64,000 nt of DNA, from NCBI RefSeq assembly GCF_014898815.1, contig NW_026515455.1, positions 248,001-312,000 of the forward strand, read 5' to 3'. The position numbers were made by a program, and so were the translations under genes. The DNA comes from Panonychus citri. Lineage: Eukaryota; Arthropoda; Arachnida; Trombidiformes; Tetranychidae. The notes below the pieces were generated by a model, which was not told the origin of the DNA, made no database searches, and saw only the letters and a list, made by a program, of their open reading frames with translations. Positions 12,141 to 23,332 of this stretch are shown here, piece by piece (within the stretch, counting starts at the first letter, position 1; each line of letters opens with the position of its first letter).

Positions 12141-14333
12141 ATGTCAACAATAACATTAACAACAAGTGCATTATCAACTCATTCAAAAACAATGTCAGCT
12201 AATTTAACTAATTGTGGTGTTTCAAAGTTACCGTTCAAAAGTGTTTCTCCTCTCGCAGTTTCAATTAGAGATGTTAATTATCAAACCAATCAAAGTGATC
12301 CTATTTTGTTCAATGTTAATCTTTCAATACCTTCATCCACAATCTATGGGCTCTTAGGGCCAAGTGGCTGTGGCAAGACAACGTTGTTGCGATCAATTTT
12401 GGGCTATTTAGAACCAACTTCGGGAACAATTAAATTATTCGGTTACTCTGTTGCTAATTGTAAGAAATTGATCTCAATTCCTGGTTCCAATGTTGGTTAT
12501 ATGCCCCAAGAAGATGCACTTTATGATTTCATGACAATCAGTCAATTGTTTCGATACTTTGGTCGAATCTATCAAATGAATTCATCAAAATTGAATCAAC
12601 GAATTCGTGAACTTATTGATATCCTCGAATTACCTGATGCCAACCAAAGGATAAGTTCATTATCAGGTGGGCAAAGACGCCGAGTCTCATTTGGCTGTGC
12701 TCTGGTTCATTCGCCGTGTTTAATGATTCTCGATGAACCAACATCAGGAGTTGATCCAGTTCTCCGGGAAAAGATCTGGAAACTCTTACAGTTATTATCT
12801 TCCACTCAAGGTACAACTATAATCATCACGACTCATTACATTGAAGAGGCTCGAAGATCAAATAATGTCGGTTTCATGAGGAAAGGCTCCGTTTTACTCC
12901 AAGATAATCCTGAGCAATTAATGAACAAGATGCAAGTGAACAATTTAGAAGACGTTTTTCTAAAAATTTGTCTCAATCCCGATGAATATACCAACGGCCA
13001 ATATGGTAACAATTTAATTTTATCAGCAAACGAAACTAACTCATTAACTTCAGTGGCTTCAGGTGAAAATGTCAACTCAACTAAATCAACATTTAAATCA
13101 CTAATCATCTCAATGAAAACCTGGTTAACAATTTATTTTGCTTTAGTGATTCGGTTCATTAATCATGAAGCTCTTGATCCATTCACCCTTGCATTTCAAT
13201 ACTTTATCCCGTTAAGTCAAATATGTTTGCTCTGTATTTGTATCGGTAATCAACCTCATCATGTTCCCATGGCAGTGGTCAATCGTGACGACTGGTCAAA
13301 CAGTTTATCAACAATTTATCTCTCAATGTTGAATGAAACAACTTTGGACATCAATTTGTACAATGATTTCGAGGAAGCCTTTGATTCAGCTTATTCATTA
13401 TCTAATTGGGGTGTGATTGAATTTCCAACCAATTTTTCCCAATCATTTATTGATCGATTTACTTCAATGGAGGTTAATAATCAAGATATAATCAAACAAT
13501 CAACAATAACCTTTCATGCTGATTTCACTGATCCGATTGTTGCAATTTCATTGGTTCGACGATTAAGAAAATCATTAACTCACTTGGTTAATGTAATGAT
13601 CTCTCTCTCTTTACCTGATATTTTGAATCTTAAATTTTCATCTTTCATCGCTAATCCCCCAGTTCAGATAAAAGAAGCGATAAAATCTTCCCTTAATTTT
13701 AATGATCGCTATGAGAGAGCTGAATTATCTGGTCATCTTGATTTTATCGCCCCTGGAATGATAATCAGCATCACGTTTGCTGTTTCTTACGCAACTGTAG
13801 CATTTAACTTAATCACCGAACGAACCAATCAAACCTTTGAACGTAATTTAGTTGCAGGGGTCAGTTCAACTCAATTCTTGTTCGCTCTCTCACTGGCCAG
13901 AACTTTATTCATGATTCCATATTTTTTCTTGGTCACTTTCTTACCGATCAAATTGTTCCATATTCCAACAAATTTGAGTTCAGTTCTCCATTCAGTTCCT
14001 CTTCTCATGGCCATGAACATCTCAGGTATTACCTATGGGATGTTTCTCTCCGTTGTCTGTGATAGACTTGAATCTTGTGTCATGGTCGCTGCAGCTTCTT
14101 TGTTCATCATTATCTCAGTCTCATCAATCTTCTGGCCTTTCCAAGCGATTCCAGCTTATTTCAAATGGATCTCAGCAATTATCCCAACCACTTCAGCTTC
14201 GGCAACAATCAGGAAAATATTTTATTCCCATTTAACTTTCAATGACTATGATGCACTTCACACTTACGCTATTGTTACTTGCTGGGCAATTGTATTCTCT
14301 ATCATTGGTTCAAGATACTTTAGAATCAAGTGA
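12141..14333 (+). CDS. ABC transporter, subfamily H-like half-transporter (NBD then TMD), single exon
   Basis: A 730-residue half-transporter that should dimerise in a membrane and export lipids or other hydrophobic substrates; the substrate is unknown. The nucleotide-binding domain comes first: Walker A GPSGCGKTT (about residues 73-81), Q-loop region GYMPQEDALYD, signature LSGGQRRRV, Walker B LMILDEPTSGVDP, and H-loop TTHYIEEA. About six hydrophobic segments follow (near residues 330-370 and 540-720), with a large extracytoplasmic stretch between the first and second that carries N-x-S/T sites. NBD-TMD order with an ABC2-type membrane domain fits ABCG/ABCH; the signature and the tail resemble arthropod ABCH. 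The first ATG in frame is at 12141; an upstream in-frame TTG at 12108 is not a credible start. No introns, unlike nearly all neighbours. Confidence 0.88.
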   Translation: MSTITLTTSALSTHSKTMSANLTNCGVSKLPFKSVSPLAVSIRDVNYQTNQSDPILFNVNLSIPSSTIYGLLGPSGCGKTTLLRSILGYLEPTSGTIKLFGYSVANCKKLISIPGSNVGYMPQEDALYDFMTISQLFRYFGRIYQMNSSKLNQRIRELIDILELPDANQRISSLSGGQRRRVSFGCALVHSPCLMILDEPTSGVDPVLREKIWKLLQLLSSTQGTTIIITTHYIEEARRSNNVGFMRKGSVLLQDNPEQLMNKMQVNNLEDVFLKICLNPDEYTNGQYGNNLILSANETNSLTSVASGENVNSTKSTFKSLIISMKTWLTIYFALVIRFINHEALDPFTLAFQYFIPLSQICLLCICIGNQPHHVPMAVVNRDDWSNSLSTIYLSMLNETTLDINLYNDFEEAFDSAYSLSNWGVIEFPTNFSQSFIDRFTSMEVNNQDIIKQSTITFHADFTDPIVAISLVRRLRKSLTHLVNVMISLSLPDILNLKFSSFIANPPVQIKEAIKSSLNFNDRYERAELSGHLDFIAPGMIISITFAVSYATVAFNLITERTNQTFERNLVAGVSSTQFLFALSLARTLFMIPYFFLVTFLPIKLFHIPTNLSSVLHSVPLLMAMNISGITYGMFLSVVCDRLESCVMVAAASLFIIISVSSIFWPFQAIPAYFKWISAIIPTTSASATIRKIFYSHLTFNDYDALHTYAIVTCWAIVFSIIGSRYFRIK

Positions 14334-15169
14334 TTTAATAACAATTAACTCAGGTAACACAATCGATTGATTCAGAAAAATATTCTGTCTGTTACATCTT
14401 TTCATGTAACATCTTAGATCATCTCTATCATTGAGTTACATGTATTCCAAGGTCATCATTACCTGAAAACAGTAATTAACTTAATTGTTAAATAGAAAAT
14501 TAAGTAACAATTTGTCTAAAATCGGAAAGTTTCCATTAACTAGTCAATAGAAATCGTACCTTGAATTGATTTGATTACTTCGATGCTCCTTAAGAAAAAT
14601 TTTCCATTGTCTCTTTGATTAATTTCAGTTAATTACTCTCAAGGTTCTGTTTTGATTTAATTGCCTCAACTTTCATAATTGTGCAAAACTGCGATCAATT
14701 TGATCGTAATTAAGTCTCACCAGCTAAGAAGTAATGATAATTTTAATTGTCTCTCCCGCTCATTTTGCTATTATTAATTTTAATGAAAAACATTGTAATT
14801 ATTTATTTTATCGTCTAACAATTACTAAATTGTTACTGTCTGATTGTATCAGTTATGAGAAAGAAAATTAAATTATCATTAAACTTCAATTGTAAGCAAG
14901 GTGAATTTGATTTGCAATATAAACCATTTAATCAACAATTAAGGGGGAAAATAACTTAAAGTTAATTTATCAACGTCATTAATTATCACGAGTATAATAA
15001 ACTTATTTACTGATTGTGAAATCATTGCTTCAATTGCTTTGGTAATTAACCTCTTAGTACATTTAAAATCAGTTGATTTTTTGTTAATTATCACATGTCA
15101 TTTATGTGAATGAGTTGTATTAATATTAATTGATAATTTAGTTATGGATAGATAATTGTAACAATCAAC
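14334..15169. other. Convergent intergenic region, ABCH and HECTD2 3' ends
   Basis: AT-rich sequence between the stop codons of two convergent genes. It should hold both 3'UTRs. No exon, repeat family or clear poly(A) signal was recognised. Confidence 0.5.
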
Positions 15170-18100
15170 TCATTCGAGTCCAAACCCTTCAGCATTTGAA
15201 ATTGCGATGACCAGTTTTTCCCGAAGTAAATGTTTATCCTTATAACGAGGTAAAACCAATTGATTAAAACAAGTATGACTAGTTGGAAGCCTAATTAAGA
15301 AAGTTAATCAGATAAAATTCAAAATTAGTATCTTTGATAATAACTTTCCAATCGATTGAAACAATTTATTGATTATTAATCAATGATAGAATAATATAAT
15401 CATTAGTCCTTCGTTAGTTATTAATAAAAACAACGATTTGATAATCAATCAAAAGTTTCATTATAATTTATTCAAGTCTTCAAATCGATTGGGCTCATTT
15501 TTGATTAACTGATCAGTTAATTGTGCACTTATTTGATTAATTAACTTACATGTCAGTGTTATAATCAGTGGCTGATATTTTGAAAATCATTTCGCTCATA
15601 CCACCGACTGGAACGCGATCGCTTCCGGTCACAAATCGCAAAAATTGACGCTGAAGCTCAATACTAAATGATTTAATAATTGACCAAAATTCCCTGAAAA
15701 AAATTAAAACACTCAACTGATTATCGTGCGAACTGCAGAGATGAATAAGTTAATCATCATACTTAATTATTGGCTCTTCTTCATGAAGACCATCATAAAT
15801 TGTGACCTTTCTCAGCTCCTCCATATCGATGGTCGGTGAACCACAGACTAAAACTTCAACTTCTTCAGGTCGAAGTAACTATTTAATCGTATCAAATATC
15901 AGATCGAATTTGAACTAAATTCTGAATCGTCTACTTACGATTATTGTATTGGATGTACAAACGCTGTGAAAGCCAAGATAAAACGCTTCGAACGGTTGAT
16001 AAATCGCTCTATTCAAAATCAAATCCATGTACAATTGAACGTATTCTAATCAACGATCAACAAATTAAGTAACTTGATTAGTCCCATGAAAGCATTTGGG
16101 TATCAACAATTTACCTTCTCGATTACGATTAGTAACTGAAATATCTTCACCTCCTGGTTTAAGTACATGCGTTTGAATTTGACCAAACTCCTCAACTGAG
16201 ACCTAAAAGATACCAGAATTAAATTCAAATTAGTTAAATCGAAAATAAATCAATTAGAACTACGAACTCACCTGAAAGGTCATGCAAAAATCTTCTTCAA
16301 CATTACCTTCATAAGCCAATAGTTCTTTCAATCCCACAGCAACATCCTTTTAAATAAGTGAATTAGAAGCACAATTAGTTGATGTTGATAGTCAATTGTG
16401 ACAATTAACTCACCGGCATCACTTCCGAAAAGTGGTCGAGTGTAAATTTACAAACTCCAACCTGATTCTTACCGACATCTTTGGGTGCAACTGAGGTGAT
16501 AATAATTTCTTATAACAGGCTTGGGGAAAATTTAAATCCAAAATAATACTATTGTAAACACCTAATCCCATCAACTATTGATTACAAGAAAAGTTTTAAT
16601 TGGTAAATCAATAACTGGACAGAACTGATTACAGAATTGACTGTCCACTCACCACACCTATTAGATTGTACTCTTTAAGATTACCATTTTGAGCTGTACT
16701 AAACCAATAGCATCGAGCTTTACTGTGGTAAACAAACATTCCTATGGTCAATTAAAGACTGATTACTAAATTGTTATTCGATTGATTGTTGTTTTCTCAA
16801 GTTAATTACCATAATCTTCAGAGAAAATTTGTCTGATTAAAAGTAGAAACCATTCCTTGGTCAATCCTCCCATGTCCAGACCTGGTTCTCCAACGAAGGT
16901 AACTTTTAATTTCTTTTTCAAATCATTCTGTTTTCTAGCAATCTAATAGATGTAAAGTATTTTGTTAATTGTTAGCAATTAGTTGATAATGAAGGGAAAA
17001 GATTAATAGAAACCATTTACCTCATAAAGTGAATCGGATACTAAATTTGCTCTTCTTATGTTTAGATTGAGGAAAAAAACATCCATATCTGGAGCTTGTT
17101 GGTAAATCGCTCGATTTATTAAACTTTTCTGTTAATTGTTGATTCAAATTTAATTTTAATTTTTTAAAATTCTAAATAAACAATCAAAATCAACTTACTC
17201 TTGCATTTATTATCATTTGTTGCTCTGAGTCTCTTTGTAAGATTGTTTTCTTGGCAACGATACTTAAAATGAATGGATATTGACAATAAGAGAACCTGAG
17301 TGTAATAATAGACAGTTAATTGCTCCTTAATTGTTCAAATAAAAATATTCATTGCATACTTATTATGTTTAGACGGATTTTGCCAACGATTAAATTCACC
17401 CATGAGATTAATATGATCAAGAGCACTATTATAAAACTCAGTGTACGGAATCAAGTTTGGCGTTACTTTGTTATTAGCAGAGTCTACAATTTATGATATT
17501 CGGAGATTCAATTAGTTGATTTAATTGACTGAAAATTGGTAAACTCACTAATTAAATCTAAAAATCTAGTAGCACTTGGGATCCACCAACGGCATTTGCC
17601 TGACGGCGGAAGCCCTTGGCCATTACTCGGTGGAAACTCTCGGATTGTTATAAACTGTAAGACACGTTTGACCAATTTCCTAATTCTTTCTGGTTCTGAT
17701 CTAATGATGGATGAAACAATTAACCTTTAATTTAGTTACTTCACTTAACTAACCTTGAAAACCAATGGATGAGCAATTGATGATCTCCACCTTGAAGGTT
17801 AACAGTTTTCTTAATCAGATGAGCAAAAACTGGATATGAAAATTGATACGAAAATGTTGGAAGCTTAAAGGAAGGAGAAACCAATTAATTAGTTAACTGT
17901 GAATTCGACGATTAATTCAAATTACCTGAACAATAATGTAAATTGCTCTGGTTTCATCTTTAGGTTTCAACCTGAATGAAAAAAAAAGGTAATCAATCAA
18001 TTGGACATTTAAATTTATTTATTAAAGTGAATAAAATTGATCAATAATGAAATCTATTGATTAAATTGTTGAATGTCAACTAAACAATCAATTTTCAGTT

Positions 18101-19735
18101 TTATTCAAGTTAATCATTGTTTTCTAATCAATAGTTTTTTTAAATCTTCAACATTAAAAGTAACAATCATTAATCAATTAGGAATAATTAAAAACCAATT
18201 TACAATTTTTCACTAATTCATTGATTAATTATTATCATGATAATTTCCATTGATAACCTTCAATTTCAATAAACCTTAGAAATTAATTTGCTTATTGTTG
18301 TGAATTGATTCAAATTGTTAAATTGTGATGTAATTTTGGTAAGTGTTGATTTAAATTGTGAACAGTTTGTTTTTGTCAAGGTTAATTTAGTTACTTAAAT
18401 TAATCGATTGTTTAATTTATGGGATTTGAATTTTGATCCTTACCTGTGAAAGTTTGTAAGTGAAGAGACAATTCCTTTGAGAACCGATTTAACAATGAAC
18501 GAAGGCTTTAGAATGATAGTTTGTGTTAATTGTTATCACACTGATTGTTAGTCTGATAGTTAATTAACTCACCAGTTGATCTAATTCATCAAACATCGAG
18601 TAAACCAAATTCATCTGTAATTCTGGATCATGTAACTTAACTTGTTCGTCTGAATTTGATTTCTTGAACAAAGCGTTGATCTCAATGAATGATGAGAAGG
18701 TTATTTTGTAAAGATCATGTAATTTATTGTAATCTCCTTCTTCATGAGCTTCATGAACCATTGATCTAACAATTAATAGTTAATCATCACAAGAAATCAA
18801 AAGAAAATTTTGTAAATTATCTTGATTTGATTGAAAATTTACCTAAATTGGTCGAGATCAAGGTAACGTTTGGGATAATCAGTCTCCAGAATCATTGATG
18901 AATAATTTTTGCTTAGATCCGGTGAATCTGAATTGTTGATTGACTTATTTGCTGATGATGTTGTTGATCCATGAGATCGCGTTAAATGATTAAAAGTTAA
19001 TTGTTCATATGTAGGTGATTCTGATGAAAGAAATGAAGATGATGATATTCGTCTTCTTCTTCGATTGATATTATCGTGAGAACCATCGACAATTGTTGCT
19101 CTTCCAATGGGCGGTAAATGAAGATAAATATTGGAATCAGAATCAACCGGAGATCGAACCAATAAAGATGCGAGATACGAATGAATTAAACCGATCGAAT
19201 CGGTTAGAAAAGGTCCAAATCCAGTGAAACGAAATAAGCTTGGTCTCTAACACGAACAATCAATAAATGAACACAATTAAGAGACAATCAAACACCAGGA
19301 TGACTAACTTACCAATCTTGGTAATCTTAGATTATCTTCACTGTCGAAACTATCATCTAATTGATGTAATCCTCTTGATCTTAAATTGTAATCATCTTCG
19401 GCCGCTTCGTTATAAAAAGTACCACAAAAAGGACACATAGAACGAGGTCTTTCCGATTCTAAACTAATTCGACAAGAGCGGCAGACTAATGTTCTTGTCG
19501 GTGCTAAAGTTTCAGTTGACGATGGGGTTGAATTGGTCGATTGGGGAACAAGATGATCATGATGATCATTAGAAATTAAATGATGATGATCCATCGCAAT
19601 TACTTGATCACTCACAATTAGATTAAGATAATTTGTCAAACAGTCTCTTCTGTCCTTTTCCTTTGACCATTTGATATTCACTAATCTCTTGTTTGCCTTA
19701 ATTATTTTTAACTTTTCTACCTGTATGGTTGTCAT
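15170..19735 (-). CDS. HECTD2: HECT-domain E3 ubiquitin-protein ligase, HECTD2 family, 19 exons
   Basis: HECT ligases form a thioester with ubiquitin before passing it to substrate. Exons in transcript order: 19735-19313, 19246-18843, 18765-18573, 18505-18444, 17971-17926, 17863-17754, 17700-17549, 17483-17360, 17295-17199, 17128-17021, 16942-16810, 16741-16653, 16574-16414, 16346-16272, 16202-16115, 16045-15939, 15878-15763, 15693-15550, 15290-15170. The N-terminal part carries a four-Cys motif (CRSC...CPFC) and Ser-rich sequence. The conserved middle follows (CRWWIPSATRFL, IPYTEFYNSALDHINLM, RDSEQQM), then the HECT domain (TFVGEPGLDMGGLTKEWF, LLRPEEVEVLVCGSP, TGSDRVPVGGM). The last exon holds the catalytic Cys in LPTSHTCFNQLVLP (codon 15271-15269) and the acidic C-terminus EGFGLE. 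One base is missing near 16480-16485; with it the protein is about 917 residues. The start could instead be the Met 48 codons in. Human HECTD2 matches end to end over the last ~700 residues. Confidence 0.93.
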
Positions 19736-20132
19736 AATAATAGATTGTCGTTAGTAACCAATGTTGATTGTTGCCCAATCGATTGATTTTACATGAAGGT
19801 TTCTCTCACTTTTACATCTTTCATTTGATTTTCTCTCAATCTAATTGCTATCATCTACATTTATTATTAATTGATTAGATCGATGATTATTTACATGACC
19901 ATTAAACAGAGTGACAGTTAATTGGATGTATTAGATTTGAGTCGATATCAAGATGTCGACAGAAAATGATTATCGGTAAATCATTATTATGGATTTAACT
20001 TAATTAATGGTCTTTAATTTTGATGAGGTCAAAATATTGATTAGTGAATTTACAGTGGATGATTTGATAAGTGACGATGAGTGGCAATATTTGATTGTAG
20101 TTTCATATCATTTTCGTTTTAATTGTTGATTT
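19736..20132. other. Intergenic, HECTD2 promoter / WDR4 3' end
   Basis: About 400 bases between two minus-strand genes. It should contain the WDR4 3'UTR and the HECTD2 promoter. Nothing more specific was recognised. Confidence 0.45.
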
Positions 20133-21413
20133 TCAGATTGATTTTAGTTTCTTGCTCTGTGTTTCTTGTCTCTCCTTTTTCCGTTCCAAATATACATTCT
20201 GATTGTTGTAAGAGTTTTTCCAAAGCCATCCAATGTTAGTTAATTGTTTCCTTTCGACAATATATTCCTCGACGAATTTAACATTTTGTAAAAGAGCAGT
20301 GGTCAGTTTATGACTCGCTTCGAACAGGCAAACTTCACCTTTATACATCGATAGTTCAAAACATGCAATGGAAAATGGTTGCTCGATGAAACATAAAAAT
20401 CCACCGCAATTATTGAGCGCTGACCCAAGTATATTGGCCTCGACTTTGGTCTTGATCAAGTTCACTAAGCTCTTAGTAGTTTTATCATAAGTGTAGGTAA
20501 TGAATGTTGGTGAATTGAAAAAAGTAACAATAACCACGGTTCCGATTACATCGACTGTGGTTATGTGTATTTCCATTGGTGCTATTTTATCGTCCTTTTG
20601 ATTTAGTTCCAAATCATCTTTGAAATTATGACAGCTCAGTTCTTTTCCTTTAATATATTCCCAAACTCTTAGTGTTCCATCGCCGCTTCCAGAGACGAGA
20701 GTTTGGTCATCAATAAATCCGAGGCATGAAACAAATTCTGTGTGACCCAAACAATATGATTCAATGTTATAAGAATTTGGGAAGTTAGAAATTCGAATCT
20801 TCTCATCACGGTCACATGTAGCTAGGAATCTAGATCCAGGGCTGAATTTAACGTCCAAAATTATTGCGTTATGTCCAAGAAGAAATTTCCCTTTGTTTTC
20901 CGAATGGTCAATAAAAGCATTAATCTCGTAACCATAAATCCAACCAGAACGATCGGAGACAATAAATTTATCCTCTTTCTCATTGAAAATAATATGATCA
21001 CATTTTCTTTCAACCTTAATGGCTCCCATAACTTTCCAAGAATCAACTTCGTATACAATTAACTGTTTATGATCATCACATAAAACTAAAAACTTCTCAG
21101 AAGGAGATAATCCACCTGAGACAACATGTCTTTTCTCATTTGCAAAACAAGTCACATTTCCATCTGATTTGGCAGTATTAGAATTTGATTCGGCACCATT
21201 TTCACCAATATTATCGACATTGTCATCATCAGAGCTTTCCTCAGCATCGGCACCACGAGAAATTGAACCAGGAGGACCATTTGAATTATTAACTATCGGC
21301 GGAAGACTTAGTAACACCGGAGAATCACAATTTCCATCAAGATTATATTTTGTTACTGTCAGAGGTTTATGGGTAATGGATATCACAGATTGGCTACCAA
21401 TAAGAAGAACCAT
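20133..21413 (-). CDS. WDR4: WDR4, non-catalytic subunit of the tRNA (guanine-N7)-methyltransferase
   Basis: WDR4 (Trm82 in yeast, Wuho in Drosophila) is the beta-propeller partner of METTL1 that holds tRNA for m7G46 methylation in the nucleus. A 426-residue uninterrupted ORF with an ATG start. WD-type blades are visible: GGLSPSEKFLVLCDDHKQL, KFSPGSRFLATCDRDEKIR, the diagnostic IESYCLGHTEFVSCLGF, and GSGDGTLRVWEY. An acidic insert (EESSDDDNVDN) sits near residues 58-67. The tail is basic (ERKKERQETQSKKLK). The gene is head-to-head with GOSR1, 462 bases apart. Length is close to human WDR4 (about 410 residues). No introns seen. Confidence 0.92.
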   Translation of the reverse strand: MVLLIGSQSVISITHKPLTVTKYNLDGNCDSPVLLSLPPIVNNSNGPPGSISRGADAEESSDDDNVDNIGENGAESNSNTAKSDGNVTCFANEKRHVVSGGLSPSEKFLVLCDDHKQLIVYEVDSWKVMGAIKVERKCDHIIFNEKEDKFIVSDRSGWIYGYEINAFIDHSENKGKFLLGHNAIILDVKFSPGSRFLATCDRDEKIRISNFPNSYNIESYCLGHTEFVSCLGFIDDQTLVSGSGDGTLRVWEYIKGKELSCHNFKDDLELNQKDDKIAPMEIHITTVDVIGTVVIVTFFNSPTFITYTYDKTTKSLVNLIKTKVEANILGSALNNCGGFLCFIEQPFSIACFELSMYKGEVCLFEASHKLTTALLQNVKFVEEYIVERKQLTNIGWLWKNSYNNQNVYLERKKERQETQSKKLKSI

Positions 21414-21556
21414 CTTTGAATTGTTCCAATTAAACTAAAAATCGATTAATGAATGGAAAACAATGAAAAGCTAAAATTAAAAACAATTAAAAATCAAAAT
21501 GTGAACCAATGAGTTACTATGAGTAACAAAATCGCCAGAACCAAACAATCTAAGTG

Positions 21557-21570
21557 CTGTCATCTGGTGG
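21557..21570 (-). promoter_or_regulatory. CTCF-consensus-like site, one mismatch
   Basis: The minus strand reads CCACCAGATGACAG, matching CCASYAGRKGGCRS except A for the second G of GGC. It is in the same orientation as the perfect site about 200 bases away in this divergent promoter. Confidence 0.35.
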
Positions 21571-21759
21571 TGAGAGAGAAATCAAATCAATTCGATCATA
21601 TTTTTTAATTATTGTCTTTAACTAACAATTTGATTTCAGGAAAAGTTGATCAAGAGATGAGAAATTTTCATTTTAATCATTGAATTGACAATTCATAATT
21701 GTCAATTATTAAATTTAATGAAATGAAGATAAAAATAGTTAACAAATAGTTCGAAGTAA

Positions 21760-21773
21760 CTGCCATCTAGTGG
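21760..21773 (-). promoter_or_regulatory. CTCF-consensus-like site
   Basis: On the minus strand the word reads CCACTAGATGGCAG, which fits the CTCF core consensus CCASYAGRKGGCRS at all 14 positions. It lies about 100 bases upstream of the GOSR1 ATG. The match is from memory of the consensus; binding is inferred. Confidence 0.5.
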
Positions 21774-21875
21774 ATTCTTTTTCATTCTTTCATAGGATGA
21801 GTTGGTTTCTTGTTTTTAGCAGAAAATTTTGTTTACTTTTGTTGTTATTAAATTGGTGTTGATAATTTGCTGAGA

Positions 21876-22769
21876 ATGACAGCTAATCGTTGGGAAGGTA
21901 ATTATTTAAATTGTGTTGTTTTAATTAAATTCTAATTGTGTGTTTAATGAATTTTCTTTTCTTCTAGAGCTTCGGCGAGAGGCCAGACTTTTAGAGAACG
22001 ATATTGATTCAAAGCTTTTAGCTTTCTCTAAATTTGCCTCAAGAGATTCAACCAGTTCCTCTAGTGAATCTGTTCCACTTCTTGAAGATACAAACGATGT
22101 ATTCGAAAGGATTACCAGTGAAATTGAAAGATTATTGAAAAAATTAACCGACATCAATAACAATATGTCCGAATATACCAAACAGGTTCAGAATTCAAGT
22201 GCAATTTACACTGTGCAACGTCACCGGGAAATTTTGAATGACTATTCCAATGAATTTAGAAAAACAAGAAGCAACATGATGGATGTTATCCAAAGGGAAC
22301 AATTGTTGTCCGGTAATAAGAGAAACACTGATTATCCTTCCCTATCTTCCACTAATAAGATAACCGACCTTTACCTGAAGGAACAAGAGCATATTAGAAA
22401 GTAAGTGTGACAATCAAATACGACGCATCATTTGATTACTCATTTTTAATTTAATCCTTTTCTATTTCCTCACAGTTCAGAAATAATGATTGAAGAGCAG
22501 ATTAATATTGCTTCAAGGACCAGAGAGAATCTAATCAACCAGAGGACTACATTCAAAGCTTTCCAAACACAAATGACAACCTTAGCCAGTAAGTTTAATC
22601 CAATAGTTCAACTCAACGATAATTAACCGTTTCATTCAATATTACAGATCGATTCCCTTTAATCAATAGTTTAATTCACCGGATAAACATCCGAAAAAGG
22701 AAAGATACGATAATCATCAGTGGTGTAATTGCTGTTTGCACTTTTTTCCTGATCATTTTCATCTTCTAA
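21876..22769 (+). CDS. GOSR1: GOSR1 / GOS28 Golgi SNARE, 4 exons
   Basis: GOSR1 is the Qb-SNARE of ER-Golgi and intra-Golgi transport. Exons: 21876-21897, 21968-22400, 22476-22588, 22648-22769, totalling 690 nt (229 residues, against about 250 in human), with phases that close exactly. The N-terminus reads WEELRREARLLENDIDSKL, as in GOS28. A coiled-coil Habc region follows (MSEYTKQVQNSS, HREILNDYSNEFRKT, REQLLSG). The SNARE helix is EEQINIASRTRENLINQRTT, and a single C-terminal membrane anchor (IIISGVIAVCTFFLIIFIF) ends at the stop codon. An AATAAA lies at 22978-22983. The tiny first exon holds only MTANRWE plus one base. Confidence 0.95.
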
Positions 22770-23332
22770 TTTAATCTGTAACGTGTTTTGACTTTGCCGT
22801 GATCCCAAATCAAGTCGAAGTGATAATCTTTCAAGTCTAATTGCATCGGATCTAATTCAATACTGGTACTTGTCACCAACAAGGTTATCCAATTAATCAA
22901 CTAAATTGAGATTTTCCTTGTGAAATCATGAAGATTGTCACTCTTATTAACTATTCTAATCAACCAAAGACATGGAAAATAAATTAACCGAAAAGATTTA
23001 ATCATCTTGGTATCATTTGGACACTATTTCTAACGTTGTGATTTGAAAAACGATTGCAAAAGAAACTATTAAGAAAAAGTCAAAATCGTCACCGGATAAT
23101 AATCAAAGTTTAATTTTTTTAACGTATCAAGAAAACACAGAAAAAAACAGAATTAATGTTTATTCAATTTGTATCACTGGATCGATGATAATTACTCGAT
23201 TTGTAGTAATTAATGTTGTATGATTTGCTTTCTCCCCAAAGACCTGAAGAATTGCACTTATTTATATCATACAAAAATAATAAAATCCAAAAGAATCATT
23301 TTTAATTAATAACAATTAGTCTCCTATTACGA
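22770..23332. other. Intergenic, 3' of GOSR1 and of the orphan minus-strand ORF
   Basis: Convergent 3' region. The only element noted is a possible poly(A) signal AATAAA at 22978-22983 for GOSR1. The rest is AT-rich and featureless. Confidence 0.45.

Larger units (their letters stand above)
21414..21875. promoter_or_regulatory. Divergent promoter region, WDR4 (-) / GOSR1 (+)
   Basis: This 462-bp spacer separates two start codons pointing away from each other and must carry both promoters and 5'UTRs. It contains two CTCF-consensus-like words, listed separately, at 21557-21570 and 21760-21773. Confidence 0.7.

Noticed and set aside
16494..16519. 26-nt intron in HECTD2
   Set aside because: It would remove conserved HECT residues, and no other intron in the window is this short; a missing homopolymer base explains the frame change better.
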